Assembly: GCA_913055135.1 (NCBI GenBank)
Contig: CAJXJV010000058.1
Coordinates: 1-7,486 of the forward strand
Direction: 5' to 3'
Length of the DNA: 7,486 nucleotides
Origin: an uncultured Desulfurobacterium sp.
GTDB taxonomy: Bacteria; Aquificota; Aquificia; Desulfurobacteriales; Desulfurobacteriaceae
Positions 1 to 6,258 of the stretch are shown here, piece after piece (position 1 is the stretch's first letter; the number at the start of each line of letters is the position of its first letter). The notes under the pieces are model-generated. The model saw only the letters and a list, made by a program, of their open reading frames with translations, made no database searches and had not been told where the DNA came from. The position numbers were made by a program, and so were the translations under genes.

Positions 1-222
1 AGATTCAACGTCAACTTCAACTGCAAAGAGGTTTCTATAAACTTTTTTGACCTTTCCACCGACTTCCACATCAAGAGCAAGAGAAAGAGAGTGAGCTGGA
101 TCGAGAGAAACAAGAAGAGTTTTTAATCCTCTCTCAGACAGGGCAACAGCAAGGGCTGAAGAAATTGTGGTCTTTCCAACCCCTCCTTTTCCGGAGAAGA
201 AGAAAAATCTTCTGTTTAACAT
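1..222 (-). CDS. ArsA/Get3-like P-loop ATPase, N-terminal part (cut by window edge)
   Basis: An open minus-strand frame runs from an ATG at 222 off the left edge, giving 74 residues. Residues 11-19 read GKGGVGKTT, the deviant Walker A loop with the extra signature lysine of the ArsA/Get3/MinD class. DPAHSL at residues 41-46 matches the switch I region of ArsA/Get3 proteins (usually DPAHSLSD), which separates it from ParA and MinD. The family hydrolyses ATP as a dimer and drives arsenite efflux or tail-anchored protein targeting; which role applies here cannot be seen. An in-frame ATG at 240 overlaps the stop of the upstream DUF2283 gene as ATGA and could be the coupled start. I prefer 222 because the protein then begins just before the P-loop, as is usual, but neither start has a strong ribosome site. 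It is the last visible gene of the cstA block. No arsenite pump or regulator gene is nearby, so an arsenic role is unsupported. Confidence 0.9.
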   Translation of the reverse strand, partial: MLNRRFFFFSGKGGVGKTTISSALAVALSERGLKTLLVSLDPAHSLSLALDVEVGGKVKKVYRNLFAVEVDVES

Positions 223-236
223 ACGGTACTCATTTA

Positions 237-446
237 TCATACTGTAACTGGAACTAATGAACCAACAAAGGGTAGTTCTATTTTCTTTCTCTTACTCCAG
301 TTAAAAATCTCAAGTCCCACAACTTCATCGTTTTCATCATAGTCAATAACAATTCCCTTATTTTCAAGGTATTCACTATCAACGGGATTCTTATCACTTA
401 ATTCAATTACAAGGATATCCACGTCCGGGCTGTATTTTATTCGCAT
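237..446 (-). CDS. DUF2283-family small protein
   Basis: This is a 69-residue acidic protein. It begins MRIKYSPDVDILVIELSD and continues with GIVIDYDENDEVVGLEIFN, the two beta-rich blocks typical of DUF2283 (M-x-I-x-Y-x-P-x-x-D-x-L-x-I and V-x-D-Y-D-x-x-x-x-V-x-G-x-E-I). The family is about 50-75 residues long and has no known biochemical role; members are often found near toxin-antitoxin genes or scattered operon genes. There is no signal peptide, membrane span or cysteine. A longer frame starts at ATG 464, but AAGGAG at 453-458 lies 6 bases before ATG 446, so 446 is chosen. The gene starts 30 bases after the 88-residue protein ends, and its stop overlaps a possible ATG of the ArsA-like gene, so it is probably co-transcribed and coupled with both. 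I see no toxin partner next to it. Family call fairly sure, function unknown. Confidence 0.82.
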   Translation of the reverse strand: MRIKYSPDVDILVIELSDKNPVDSEYLENKGIVIDYDENDEVVGLEIFNWSKRKKIELPFVGSLVPVTV

Positions 447-452
447 AGTCCT

Positions 453-458
453 CTCCTT
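453..458 (-). promoter_or_regulatory. Ribosome binding site deciding the DUF2283 start
   Basis: AAGGAG on the minus strand lies 6 bases before ATG 446. The longer reading frame from ATG 464 would put this site inside the coding region and has no comparable site of its own, so 446 is the supported start. Confidence 0.7.
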
Positions 459-476
459 GCCCATCCATCAGTGCTT

Positions 477-743
477 TTAAGGTTCTCCAATTTCACCAAC
501 AACCCTGCTTATGATGCTTTTCCTGTCAGCCATCCGCCTGTTCCAGCCTTCAAAATCCTCTGCAATATAGGGAAGTATTTCCACCATGTAATAGTACATC
601 GGATTGGGCATCCCGAGCCTTTCGCTCAAAACAACAGTAAGCAGATTGTCGTTGAGACTCCTGGCAGTTGCCTCAAGTTTATCTGTAGATGAATCGATAA
701 GAACTCCTTTGAAAAAGAGTTTAAGACTTTTTAAGAACTTCAC
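477..743 (-). CDS. Small CstA-associated protein (88 residues)
   Basis: An 88-residue protein starts at GTG 743, inside the last codons of cstA, with a 23-base overlap in a different frame. AGGAG lies just upstream of the GTG, within the cstA coding region, so translational coupling to cstA is likely. The N-terminus is basic and amphipathic (MKFLKSLKLFFKG); there is no clear membrane span. The most motif-like stretch is residues 41-60, with G-M-P-N-P followed by three Tyr and then E-I-L-P-Y, then D-F-E-G-W-N-R-R-M at 63-71. From memory this resembles small proteins seen next to ArsA-related ATPases and CstA-like transporters (G-[IM]-P-N-P-x-x-Y-Y ... W-x-R-R-M), which PGAP-style names describe by a terminal Cys-Cys; I could not verify this. 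The present protein has no cysteine at all and ends G-E-P. By position it takes the place of YbdD/YjiX after E. coli-type CstA/BtsT, but it does not look like that family. Confidence 0.82.
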   Translation of the reverse strand: MKFLKSLKLFFKGVLIDSSTDKLEATARSLNDNLLTVVLSERLGMPNPMYYYMVEILPYIAEDFEGWNRRMADRKSIISRVVGEIGEP

Positions 744-2406
744 CTTTCTCCTCTTCTTTTAGCTTTTTCAGAGATATTCCTCCCTCGTAGAAGATCCAGA
801 GAGCAAGGAAGATCTGAACAAGCGCTGCAATTCCGATAACCGTAAACTTCCACTTCATAAAGAGCATAATAAGAGACCAGATGGTAATCACAGCCATGAA
901 AAGGGCTGGAATTCCTGGAACGAACCAGTATCTTCTTTTTCCGGTCTTCATAAGCCATATCATGACGACAAAAAGAGCAAGGGCTGCAATTAGCTGATTC
1001 GTAGCACCGAAAACTGGCCAGAGAGCCTTCCAGACAGGAAGAACCTTATGTTTAACTGGATCTTCATACTTCATGAAAACCAGAAAACCGGGAATTATGA
1101 GTGAAACGAGAGTCGCAACGTATCTGTTCTTCACTCCTGTGAGCTCTGTAAAGACGTATCTTGCAAGCCTTGTACCTGTATCTGTACTTGTTAGAACAAA
1201 AGAAGAAAGGGCAAGCATTCCAAAAGCCATTCCAACCGTTTCAGGAATTCCGAAGACATTCAAAAATTTTCCAATTCCCTCTCCATAAATGGCAGCAACG
1301 TTCTTTTTGAGGATTTCAAATTCAGATTGAGAAAGAACCACAACAAAGATGATAGACATAATAGCAACAATACCTTCTAAAAGCATTGCTCCATAGCCAA
1401 CTTTCACAGCATCTGTTTCCTTATCAAGCTGCTTTGATGTGGTTCCAGAACCCACAAGAGAGTGAAATCCAGAGATTGAACCACATGCTATTACAACGAA
1501 AAGAAGTGGAACAAGGGGTCCAATGTCTGAGTTGAATCCCATAAATGCTGGAATGTTCATATCCACTTTTCCAAAGGAGAGTATTATTCCAAGTCCTGCA
1601 CCTAAAACCGCACCATAGAGGAGAAAGCTTGAAAGGTAGTCCCTGGGCTGAAGGAGAATCCAGACAGGTGTAACTGAAGCAATAGCGACGTAAAGAATCA
1701 GAATAACGTTCCAGACATTTGGGGGCAGATGAGTTGGAAAGAGCTGACCAATGTAAACCGCAAGGTAAACTAAAACTACAAAGATCGCCGTTGTTATTCC
1801 CAGATTTTTCTTCCTGTGATAGACAATAAACCCAAAAAGAATGGCTAAGAATATGTAAAGAATTGCTGAAGTTGCTACCCCACCACCAATCGGCAGCATC
1901 TCAACAATTTTACCGTTCTCAATGACAGGAATCTTAGCACTGAAAGTAACCTGAGCAACGTTTATAAAGACCGCAACGACATAGAGAAGTGCAAGCCAGA
2001 TGAAGAGCTTAAATATCGTTCCAGCCCTTTTTGTGAGATACATTCCACCAATTTCAGCTATGGACTTTGCCTTGTTTCTGATTGAAGCCACAAGAGCGCT
2101 CATATCGTGGACACCACCTATGAAAATGTTCCCTATTAGAACCCACAAGAAAGCTGGAAGCCATCCCCAGGAAGAAGCTGCAGTTATGGGACCTACAATA
2201 GGACCGGCACCTGCAATTGAAGAAAAGTGATGTCCAAGGAGAACAGGAGCTGGAGCAGGAACGTAATCAACGTCATCCCTCATAGTGTGGGCTGGAGTCT
2301 TGTTGTTGTCATCAAGATTGAAAACCTTATTGCTCAGGAACTTTCCATAAGTAACGTAAGCTATAACAGAGATAGCAATGGCTATGAGAAAAAGAATTGT
2401 TACCAT
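721..2406 (-). CDS. cstA: CstA-family carbon starvation transporter (peptide/pyruvate permease type)
   Basis: A 561-residue polytopic inner-membrane protein of the CstA family. E. coli CstA and BtsT act in peptide and pyruvate uptake. Hallmark stretches are present in order: YVPAPAPVLLGHHF then SSIAGAGPIVGP (residues 48-73), GWLPAFLWVLIGNIFIGGVHD (81-101), LLQPRDYLSSFLLY (251-264), GFHSLVGSGTTSKQL (313-327), LTSTDTGTRLARY (405-417) and FGATNQLIAALAL (466-478). Many hydrophobic spans lie between them. At 561 residues it is shorter than E. coli CstA (about 700) but within the range of compact bacterial members. The ATG at 2406 is preceded by GGGAGG with 6 bases between it and the start. The gene begins 41 bases after the activase gene stops and its 3' end overlaps the 88-residue gene, so it is probably the second gene of the block. 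The substrate cannot be read from sequence; pyruvate, other small carboxylates or peptides are all possible. Confidence 0.97.
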   Translation of the reverse strand: MVTILFLIAIAISVIAYVTYGKFLSNKVFNLDDNNKTPAHTMRDDVDYVPAPAPVLLGHHFSSIAGAGPIVGPITAASSWGWLPAFLWVLIGNIFIGGVHDMSALVASIRNKAKSIAEIGGMYLTKRAGTIFKLFIWLALLYVVAVFINVAQVTFSAKIPVIENGKIVEMLPIGGGVATSAILYIFLAILFGFIVYHRKKNLGITTAIFVVLVYLAVYIGQLFPTHLPPNVWNVILILYVAIASVTPVWILLQPRDYLSSFLLYGAVLGAGLGIILSFGKVDMNIPAFMGFNSDIGPLVPLLFVVIACGSISGFHSLVGSGTTSKQLDKETDAVKVGYGAMLLEGIVAIMSIIFVVVLSQSEFEILKKNVAAIYGEGIGKFLNVFGIPETVGMAFGMLALSSFVLTSTDTGTRLARYVFTELTGVKNRYVATLVSLIIPGFLVFMKYEDPVKHKVLPVWKALWPVFGATNQLIAALALFVVMIWLMKTGKRRYWFVPGIPALFMAVITIWSLIMLFMKWKFTVIGIAALVQIFLALWIFYEGGISLKKLKEEEKGEVLKKS

Positions 2407-2447
2407 CCCTTTCCTCCCAAAAAAAGTTTCAAACCTAATTATAAGAG

Positions 2448-5400
2448 TTAAACAGCCTGAGCTGCTTCTATTCCGTTCCTCTTTTTGATTCGCTGTTTCA
2501 AGAAGTAGTCTATGGTTTCCACCCTTATTTTTATTGATCCTGCAGGACGGTTTTCGTCTATTTCATGGAATGTGAAGTAAGGAGTTCCGCTCTCTTCCAT
2601 GATCTCTTCAATTAAAGAGTAGATTGGTGCATCGTGACCACACCTGAAGCTTGATAGGTCAAGAACTGCAAGGTTTGGATGACCTGCTGCGTAAAGAGCT
2701 CCCCAGACCTTCCTGTTTGTATTTTCGCTGTAGGCTTTCTTCCAGACATCTCTTATGCTGAACGGATCTCTGCCTTTGAAAACTTTCTTCAAAAATTCCT
2801 CTTTAACTGGAAGTGATTCAATAGTAAGAATTGGATAGCCTCTCTTCTGAAGTTCTTCTAAAATTCCGTGGTTTATTCCAGGATCGTTGTGATAAGGTCT
2901 CCCTAAAACCAGAATTCCAATTCTGTTTTCTATCTCTATTTTTCTCAGAATCTTCTCGCCAAGACTTCTCATCTCGTTTTGATAGTAGCTTAGAGCTCTA
3001 AAGCCCTCTTTAATAGCTCTTTCGTTCTCTCCCTTTGTTAGACCCAGAATTTCCCTGAAAGCTTCATACATTTCATACTCAAGGAGTTCCTCATCGTGAA
3101 AGTGGAGTATCGGATCTAAGAATTCAATTCCCTTCTCCTTGAAAATATCCTTCTCCTTTGTCAAAACGGCTTTCACAGAAATCGGAGTTCCAGTTACAGT
3201 TGGACAGGCGTGGGAGCCTTCGGCATCTTTGAGAAAAGAAATAAGTGTTGCAACCTTCGGGAAGAAGATAACATCCGGCTTTTTCTTAATCAGATTGTTA
3301 ATGTGGGCAAGAACAACTTTACTTGGAAAACATGGGTCAATTGCTCCACCCTTTAACTCTTCTCTAATAAGCTTTTCGGACGTGTAGTCTGAGAAGACAA
3401 AGTTTTCAACACCCAAAGACTCAAGATAACCTCTGAAAAACGGCATGAGGGAATAGAAATTAAGAACTCTTGGGATTCCAAATTTCAGGGATTTCCTTCT
3501 CTCTATCACACTTTTTCTTGAAATAATTCCAAACTTCTTAATTTCATAGACCCTTTCAACTGGATAACTTTCAAAAACTTTTTTTGCAGATATCTCCTGA
3601 AGGTTTGGATTCTCCTTCTTGATCTGGTTCAGCCTCTTAACAACTTCTTTCACATCCTCAAGCTCTGTGACCGTTCCCTTTTCGCATGGAGCAATGATGT
3701 ACCTCTTTACTTTCCCAGAAAGGTTAACATGGATAAACGTCCTCTGACATCTGTTTGTACAGAAGTGGCACCTTGTTGTTTCATCACTCTTAACATGAAA
3801 ATCAAGATTCTCAAGTGCATCTATTCCTATGAAGTCGGTTCTTCCTGAATACTCCCTCATCGCCTCAACGGCTGCACCAAAGGCTCCTGCCTCTCCCGTT
3901 ATCGGATGGACAAATATTTCAGCATCTGGAACTCTCTCTTTTATGAAGTCGTGCTGTGCTTTCACCGCCGCAAGATTTCTCTGAGTTCCACCCTGAAGGA
4001 GAAACCTTCTCCCCAACTTCCGTAAGTTTGGCTCTTTAACAACGTATAGCCAGATGTTTTTCGGTAGAACTTTTGCAAGCCCTGCCATTATCTCGTGGGA
4101 CTGCCAGCCAAGTCTCTGGAAGTTGACAATGTCCTGTTCTAAAAAGACAGCACACCCAAAGTTAAACTTAGGAACGTATTCAGCCTTGAAGGCGACATCT
4201 GCAAAGTCTTCAACCCTATAACCAAACCTCTCAGCAGTTGACTGGAGAAAGTAGCCATTTCCGGCAGAGCACTGGGTATTGAGCTTGAAATCCTTAACCT
4301 CACCATTTTTCATTACCATTACTTTTATATCCTGACCGCCAACGTCAACAATTACATCAACTTCGTCAAAGAAGTGTTTTGCAGAGATCGTATGGGCAAC
4401 GGTTTCAACAACTGCAACGTCTGCTCCAATCGTTTCCTTCAGCATTTCTTTCGCATATCCTGTAACGCCGACAGAGAAAATCTGGAGCTCTGCACCGCAT
4501 CTTTCCACCTGGTCTCTAAGCTGCTTAACAACCTTTTTTACATCTTTAAGAGGATTCCCTCCAGAAAGAGTATAGGCGGTTGCAAGAAGTTCCCCCTTTT
4601 CATCTATCAAAACAGCTTTTGTTGAGGTTGAACCGCCATCTATTCCAAGGAAGGCTCTTACTTTCTCTCCTCTCTTAAACTCTTTTGGTTTAAAAGGCTG
4701 CACGCCATACTTTCTCCTGAATTCCTCCAAGTTCTCACCAGGTTTTAAAAGTCCTCTCTCCCCGGTCTTTGCCTTCAGAACGGTTATCGAACGTTTTGAA
4801 AACGCTAAAAGTCCATCCTTTCCTCTGTAGGGACTCTCCTCATACTCAGCAAAAAGGGCAGACCCAAGAGCTGCATAGTACTGGGAGTTCTCTGGAAGCA
4901 GAACACTTCCAGTGTTAAATTGGATTTCTTTCTCTTTCCACAGCTTTTCAAGATGGTATCTCCACGCCTCTACAAGGGCAGGGAAAAAGGTGTTGGGTCC
5001 TCCAAGGAGAAGAACAACCGGGCGCAAAGTGTATCCTCTTGTAAGAACTGAAAGATTCTGAATGACTATTGCGTTAAAAAGAGAGATCAAAAGCTCGTCT
5101 GCCGGAACACCAGCCTTCTGGAGACTGTTTATATCGGTTTCTGCAAAGACTCCACACTTTGCAGCAACCGGATGAACTTCATCAGGGTCAAAATGTATAG
5201 AAGAGGCAACATCAAGAGGAATTTTCAGTTTGGAAATAATTCTGTCTATTGTAGCTCCAGTTCCACCAGCACACTTATCGTTCATAGTGGTAACCTTCCG
5301 TTTCACACCCCCGGCGTCTATCCAGAAGATCATCTTCGCATCCTGTCCCCCGAGCTCCACAACTGAATTTACTTCTGGATGAAATCTCTCCACTGCAAGA

Positions 5401-5648
5401 CTTACGGCGTTAACTTCCTGAATGAACTTTACACCCAGAGCTCTTGCAATGTCTCCTCCACCACTTCCGGTCAAGAAGAGCTGAAAATCCCTCCCTACAA
5501 TCTCCTCAAATTTCTCAAGGAGTTTCAAAACCTTCTCAGCCTGCCTCGCCTCGTGCCTTTCATAGTGCTCAAAGAGGACATTATTCTTATCGTCTAACAG
5601 AATCCCTTTAACCGTTGTAGAGCCTACATCTATTCCTGCTGTTATCAT
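2448..5648 (-). CDS. Tandem acyl-CoA dehydratase activase-like protein (BcrAD/BadFG + DUF2229 type)
   Basis: A 1066-residue soluble protein with two ASKHA-fold ATPase modules. Module 1 (about 1-270): GIDVGSTTVKG at 5-15, VELGGQDAK at 97-105, NDKCAGGTG at 123-131, KCGVFAETD at 164-172, LLGGPN at 214-219. Module 2 (about 332-600): GIDGGSTSTKA at 335-345, VDVGGQDIK at 434-442, NTQCSAGNG at 457-465, FGCAVFLEQD at 497-506, LQGGTQRN at 551-558. Cys125/165 and Cys460/499 match the two cysteines per subunit by which dimeric 2-hydroxyacyl-CoA dehydratase and benzoyl-CoA reductase activators hold one [4Fe-4S] cluster. Next come CHFCTNRC (627-634) and a DUF2229-like region (about 720-870) with DPCFPSK at 771-777, then a C-terminal part with GRPYHNDPGINHG (916-928) and FRCGHD (1001-1006). 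Family activators use ATP to push low-potential electrons into radical-type dehydratases or double-cubane proteins; this long version has no assigned substrate. Start ATG 5648 follows AGGAG by 5 bases. No dehydratase subunits are nearby. Confidence 0.93.
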   Translation of the reverse strand: MITAGIDVGSTTVKGILLDDKNNVLFEHYERHEARQAEKVLKLLEKFEEIVGRDFQLFLTGSGGGDIARALGVKFIQEVNAVSLAVERFHPEVNSVVELGGQDAKMIFWIDAGGVKRKVTTMNDKCAGGTGATIDRIISKLKIPLDVASSIHFDPDEVHPVAAKCGVFAETDINSLQKAGVPADELLISLFNAIVIQNLSVLTRGYTLRPVVLLLGGPNTFFPALVEAWRYHLEKLWKEKEIQFNTGSVLLPENSQYYAALGSALFAEYEESPYRGKDGLLAFSKRSITVLKAKTGERGLLKPGENLEEFRRKYGVQPFKPKEFKRGEKVRAFLGIDGGSTSTKAVLIDEKGELLATAYTLSGGNPLKDVKKVVKQLRDQVERCGAELQIFSVGVTGYAKEMLKETIGADVAVVETVAHTISAKHFFDEVDVIVDVGGQDIKVMVMKNGEVKDFKLNTQCSAGNGYFLQSTAERFGYRVEDFADVAFKAEYVPKFNFGCAVFLEQDIVNFQRLGWQSHEIMAGLAKVLPKNIWLYVVKEPNLRKLGRRFLLQGGTQRNLAAVKAQHDFIKERVPDAEIFVHPITGEAGAFGAAVEAMREYSGRTDFIGIDALENLDFHVKSDETTRCHFCTNRCQRTFIHVNLSGKVKRYIIAPCEKGTVTELEDVKEVVKRLNQIKKENPNLQEISAKKVFESYPVERVYEIKKFGIISRKSVIERRKSLKFGIPRVLNFYSLMPFFRGYLESLGVENFVFSDYTSEKLIREELKGGAIDPCFPSKVVLAHINNLIKKKPDVIFFPKVATLISFLKDAEGSHACPTVTGTPISVKAVLTKEKDIFKEKGIEFLDPILHFHDEELLEYEMYEAFREILGLTKGENERAIKEGFRALSYYQNEMRSLGEKILRKIEIENRIGILVLGRPYHNDPGINHGILEELQKRGYPILTIESLPVKEEFLKKVFKGRDPFSIRDVWKKAYSENTNRKVWGALYAAGHPNLAVLDLSSFRCGHDAPIYSLIEEIMEESGTPYFTFHEIDENRPAGSIKIRVETIDYFLKQRIKKRNGIEAAQAV

Positions 5649-5657
5649 CTTTTCTCC

Positions 5658-5677
5658 TGAACTGACATATCAGTTCA
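5658..5677. promoter_or_regulatory. Perfect 8-bp inverted repeat between divergent genes (operator or mRNA hairpin)
   Basis: TGAACTGA (5658-5665) and TCAGTTCA (5670-5677) are exact reverse complements around a 4-base centre, CATA. The repeat lies in the 77-base space between the activase start (5648, minus) and the lipoprotein start (5726, plus). Its activase-proximal end shares base 5658 with the AGGAG ribosome site (5654-5658), and its other end touches a TATATT box on the minus strand (5677-5682). It could bind a dimeric repressor controlling one or both genes, or fold in the activase mRNA as an 8-bp stem with a UAUG loop beside the ribosome site. I cannot name the regulator. Confidence 0.5.
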
Positions 5678-5692
5678 ATATAAAGTTATACT
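5662..5692 (+). promoter_or_regulatory. Possible promoter of the lipoprotein gene
   Basis: CTGACA at 5662-5667 (5 of 6 matches to TTGACA) and TATACT at 5687-5692 (5 of 6 to TATAAT) are separated by 19 bases, longer than the ideal 17. TATAAA at 5679-5684 is an alternative -10 box. The candidate -35 box lies in the inverted repeat, so a protein bound there would block it. Weak call based only on consensus matches. Confidence 0.25.
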
Positions 5693-5715
5693 TGAATTGG
5701 TAGAATTTACGAAAT

Positions 5716-5720
5716 GGAGG
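5716..5720 (+). promoter_or_regulatory. Ribosome binding site deciding the lipoprotein start
   Basis: GGAGG, continuing as GGAGGTGA, lies 5 bases before ATG 5726. The longer frame from ATG 5714 would have this site inside its own first codons, so 5726 is the supported start and gives a clean signal peptide. Confidence 0.75.
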
Positions 5721-5725
5721 TGAGA

Positions 5726-6250
5726 ATGAAAAAGTGGTTAATTGGATTGACAATAACACTATCAACAGTTTCCTGTGCAACAAACCAGCAAAATGGAAAA
5801 CTCAATGATCTTGAGGCAAGGATTCAGGTTCTTGAACTGAAGCAGTCTGAAATCCTGAAGGAACTCCAGACAATAGAGCAGAAACTTACTCAGATAAAAG
5901 AAGAAATCCCAAAGCTCAAAGTTTCCACCAGCAACTTATATCAGGAGCTCTCTCAACTGGAAAACAGAGTTTCCTATCTGGAAAATTCTCTCAAAGAAAA
6001 CAGAGACTACACGTTGAAATTGAACCAGTCCACAAAAAAAGAGATTTCGAAGCTTAAAACGGAAACCGATCGAAAAATTGATTCTCTAAACAAAGAAATA
6101 ACTACTTTAAAGCAAACAATTACACAGGATAGAGAAAACCAAAATCAGAAAATTCTGGAGCTTGAAGAGAGAATCAGATTGTTAGAAGAGAAAATATCAA
6201 AGTTGAGAATCCCTTCGGTGAAAATTGAAAAGGTAAAACCAGAAAAGTAG
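5726..6250 (+). CDS. Coiled-coil lipoprotein, function unknown
   Basis: A 174-residue protein starting MKKWLIGLTITLSTVSC: two lysines, a short hydrophobic core, then Cys17, which looks like a lipobox, although Thr at -3 is less usual than Leu. Ala at +2 after the Cys would favour the outer membrane under the Lol rule. Residues 25-165 are almost wholly heptad-patterned coiled coil (for example LNDLEARIQVLELKQSEIL, then ISKLKTETDRKIDSLNKEI) rich in Lys, Glu, Gln and Leu, ending in a basic tail. No enzymatic motif is visible. It is the only plus-strand gene, divergent from the activase gene and convergent with the tonB-like gene, which ends 2 bases away. It may be a periplasmic spacer or scaffold anchored in the outer membrane. 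It resembles the N-terminal coiled coil of CpoB/YbgF in style only and lacks TPR repeats. Start chosen by the ribosome site at 5716-5720. Confidence 0.83.
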   Translation: MKKWLIGLTITLSTVSCATNQQNGKLNDLEARIQVLELKQSEILKELQTIEQKLTQIKEEIPKLKVSTSNLYQELSQLENRVSYLENSLKENRDYTLKLNQSTKKEISKLKTETDRKIDSLNKEITTLKQTITQDRENQNQKILELEERIRLLEEKISKLRIPSVKIEKVKPEK

Positions 6251-6258
6251 TTTTACTT
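6231..6258 (-). terminator. Weak hairpin at the convergent gene ends
   Basis: GTAAAAC (6233-6239) and GTTTTAC (6250-6256) are exact reverse complements; with one G-T pair the arms extend to 6231 and 6258, around a 10-base loop. Read on the minus strand, the stem is followed by CTTTTCAATTTTC-type T-rich sequence. It straddles both stop codons and could help end the tonB-like transcript. The stem is very A/T-rich, which would be unstable in a thermophile, so confidence is low. Confidence 0.2.

Noticed and set aside
1..222. Reading the cut ATPase as a ParA/MinD or as an arsenic-resistance ArsA.
   Set aside because: The DPAHSL switch favours ArsA/Get3 over ParA/MinD, and no ars genes are visible; only the broad family is supportable.
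237..446. DUF2283 gene considered as half of a toxin-antitoxin pair.
   Set aside because: Neither neighbour resembles a toxin: one is the small CstA-linked protein and the other an ArsA-like ATPase.
2438..2443. A perfect TATAAT on the minus strand in the 41-base gap before cstA, a possible internal promoter.
   Set aside because: No TTGACA-like box 16-18 bases upstream and no extended -10 TG; in A/T-rich DNA a lone TATAAT is expected by chance. Worth a look only if transcript mapping shows a start near 2430.
2450..2467. A 7-bp hairpin (one G-T pair, TCAG loop) at the end of the activase gene, considered as a terminator or attenuator before cstA.
   Set aside because: It is not followed by a T-run on the minus strand and lies within the last codons, so it does not meet the terminator pattern.
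5172..5597. Plus-strand open frames opposite the activase gene, and similar ones opposite cstA, tonB and exbD.
   Set aside because: They lack family motifs, have low-complexity or Ser/Phe/Pro-rich antisense composition and lie fully opposite well-supported genes.
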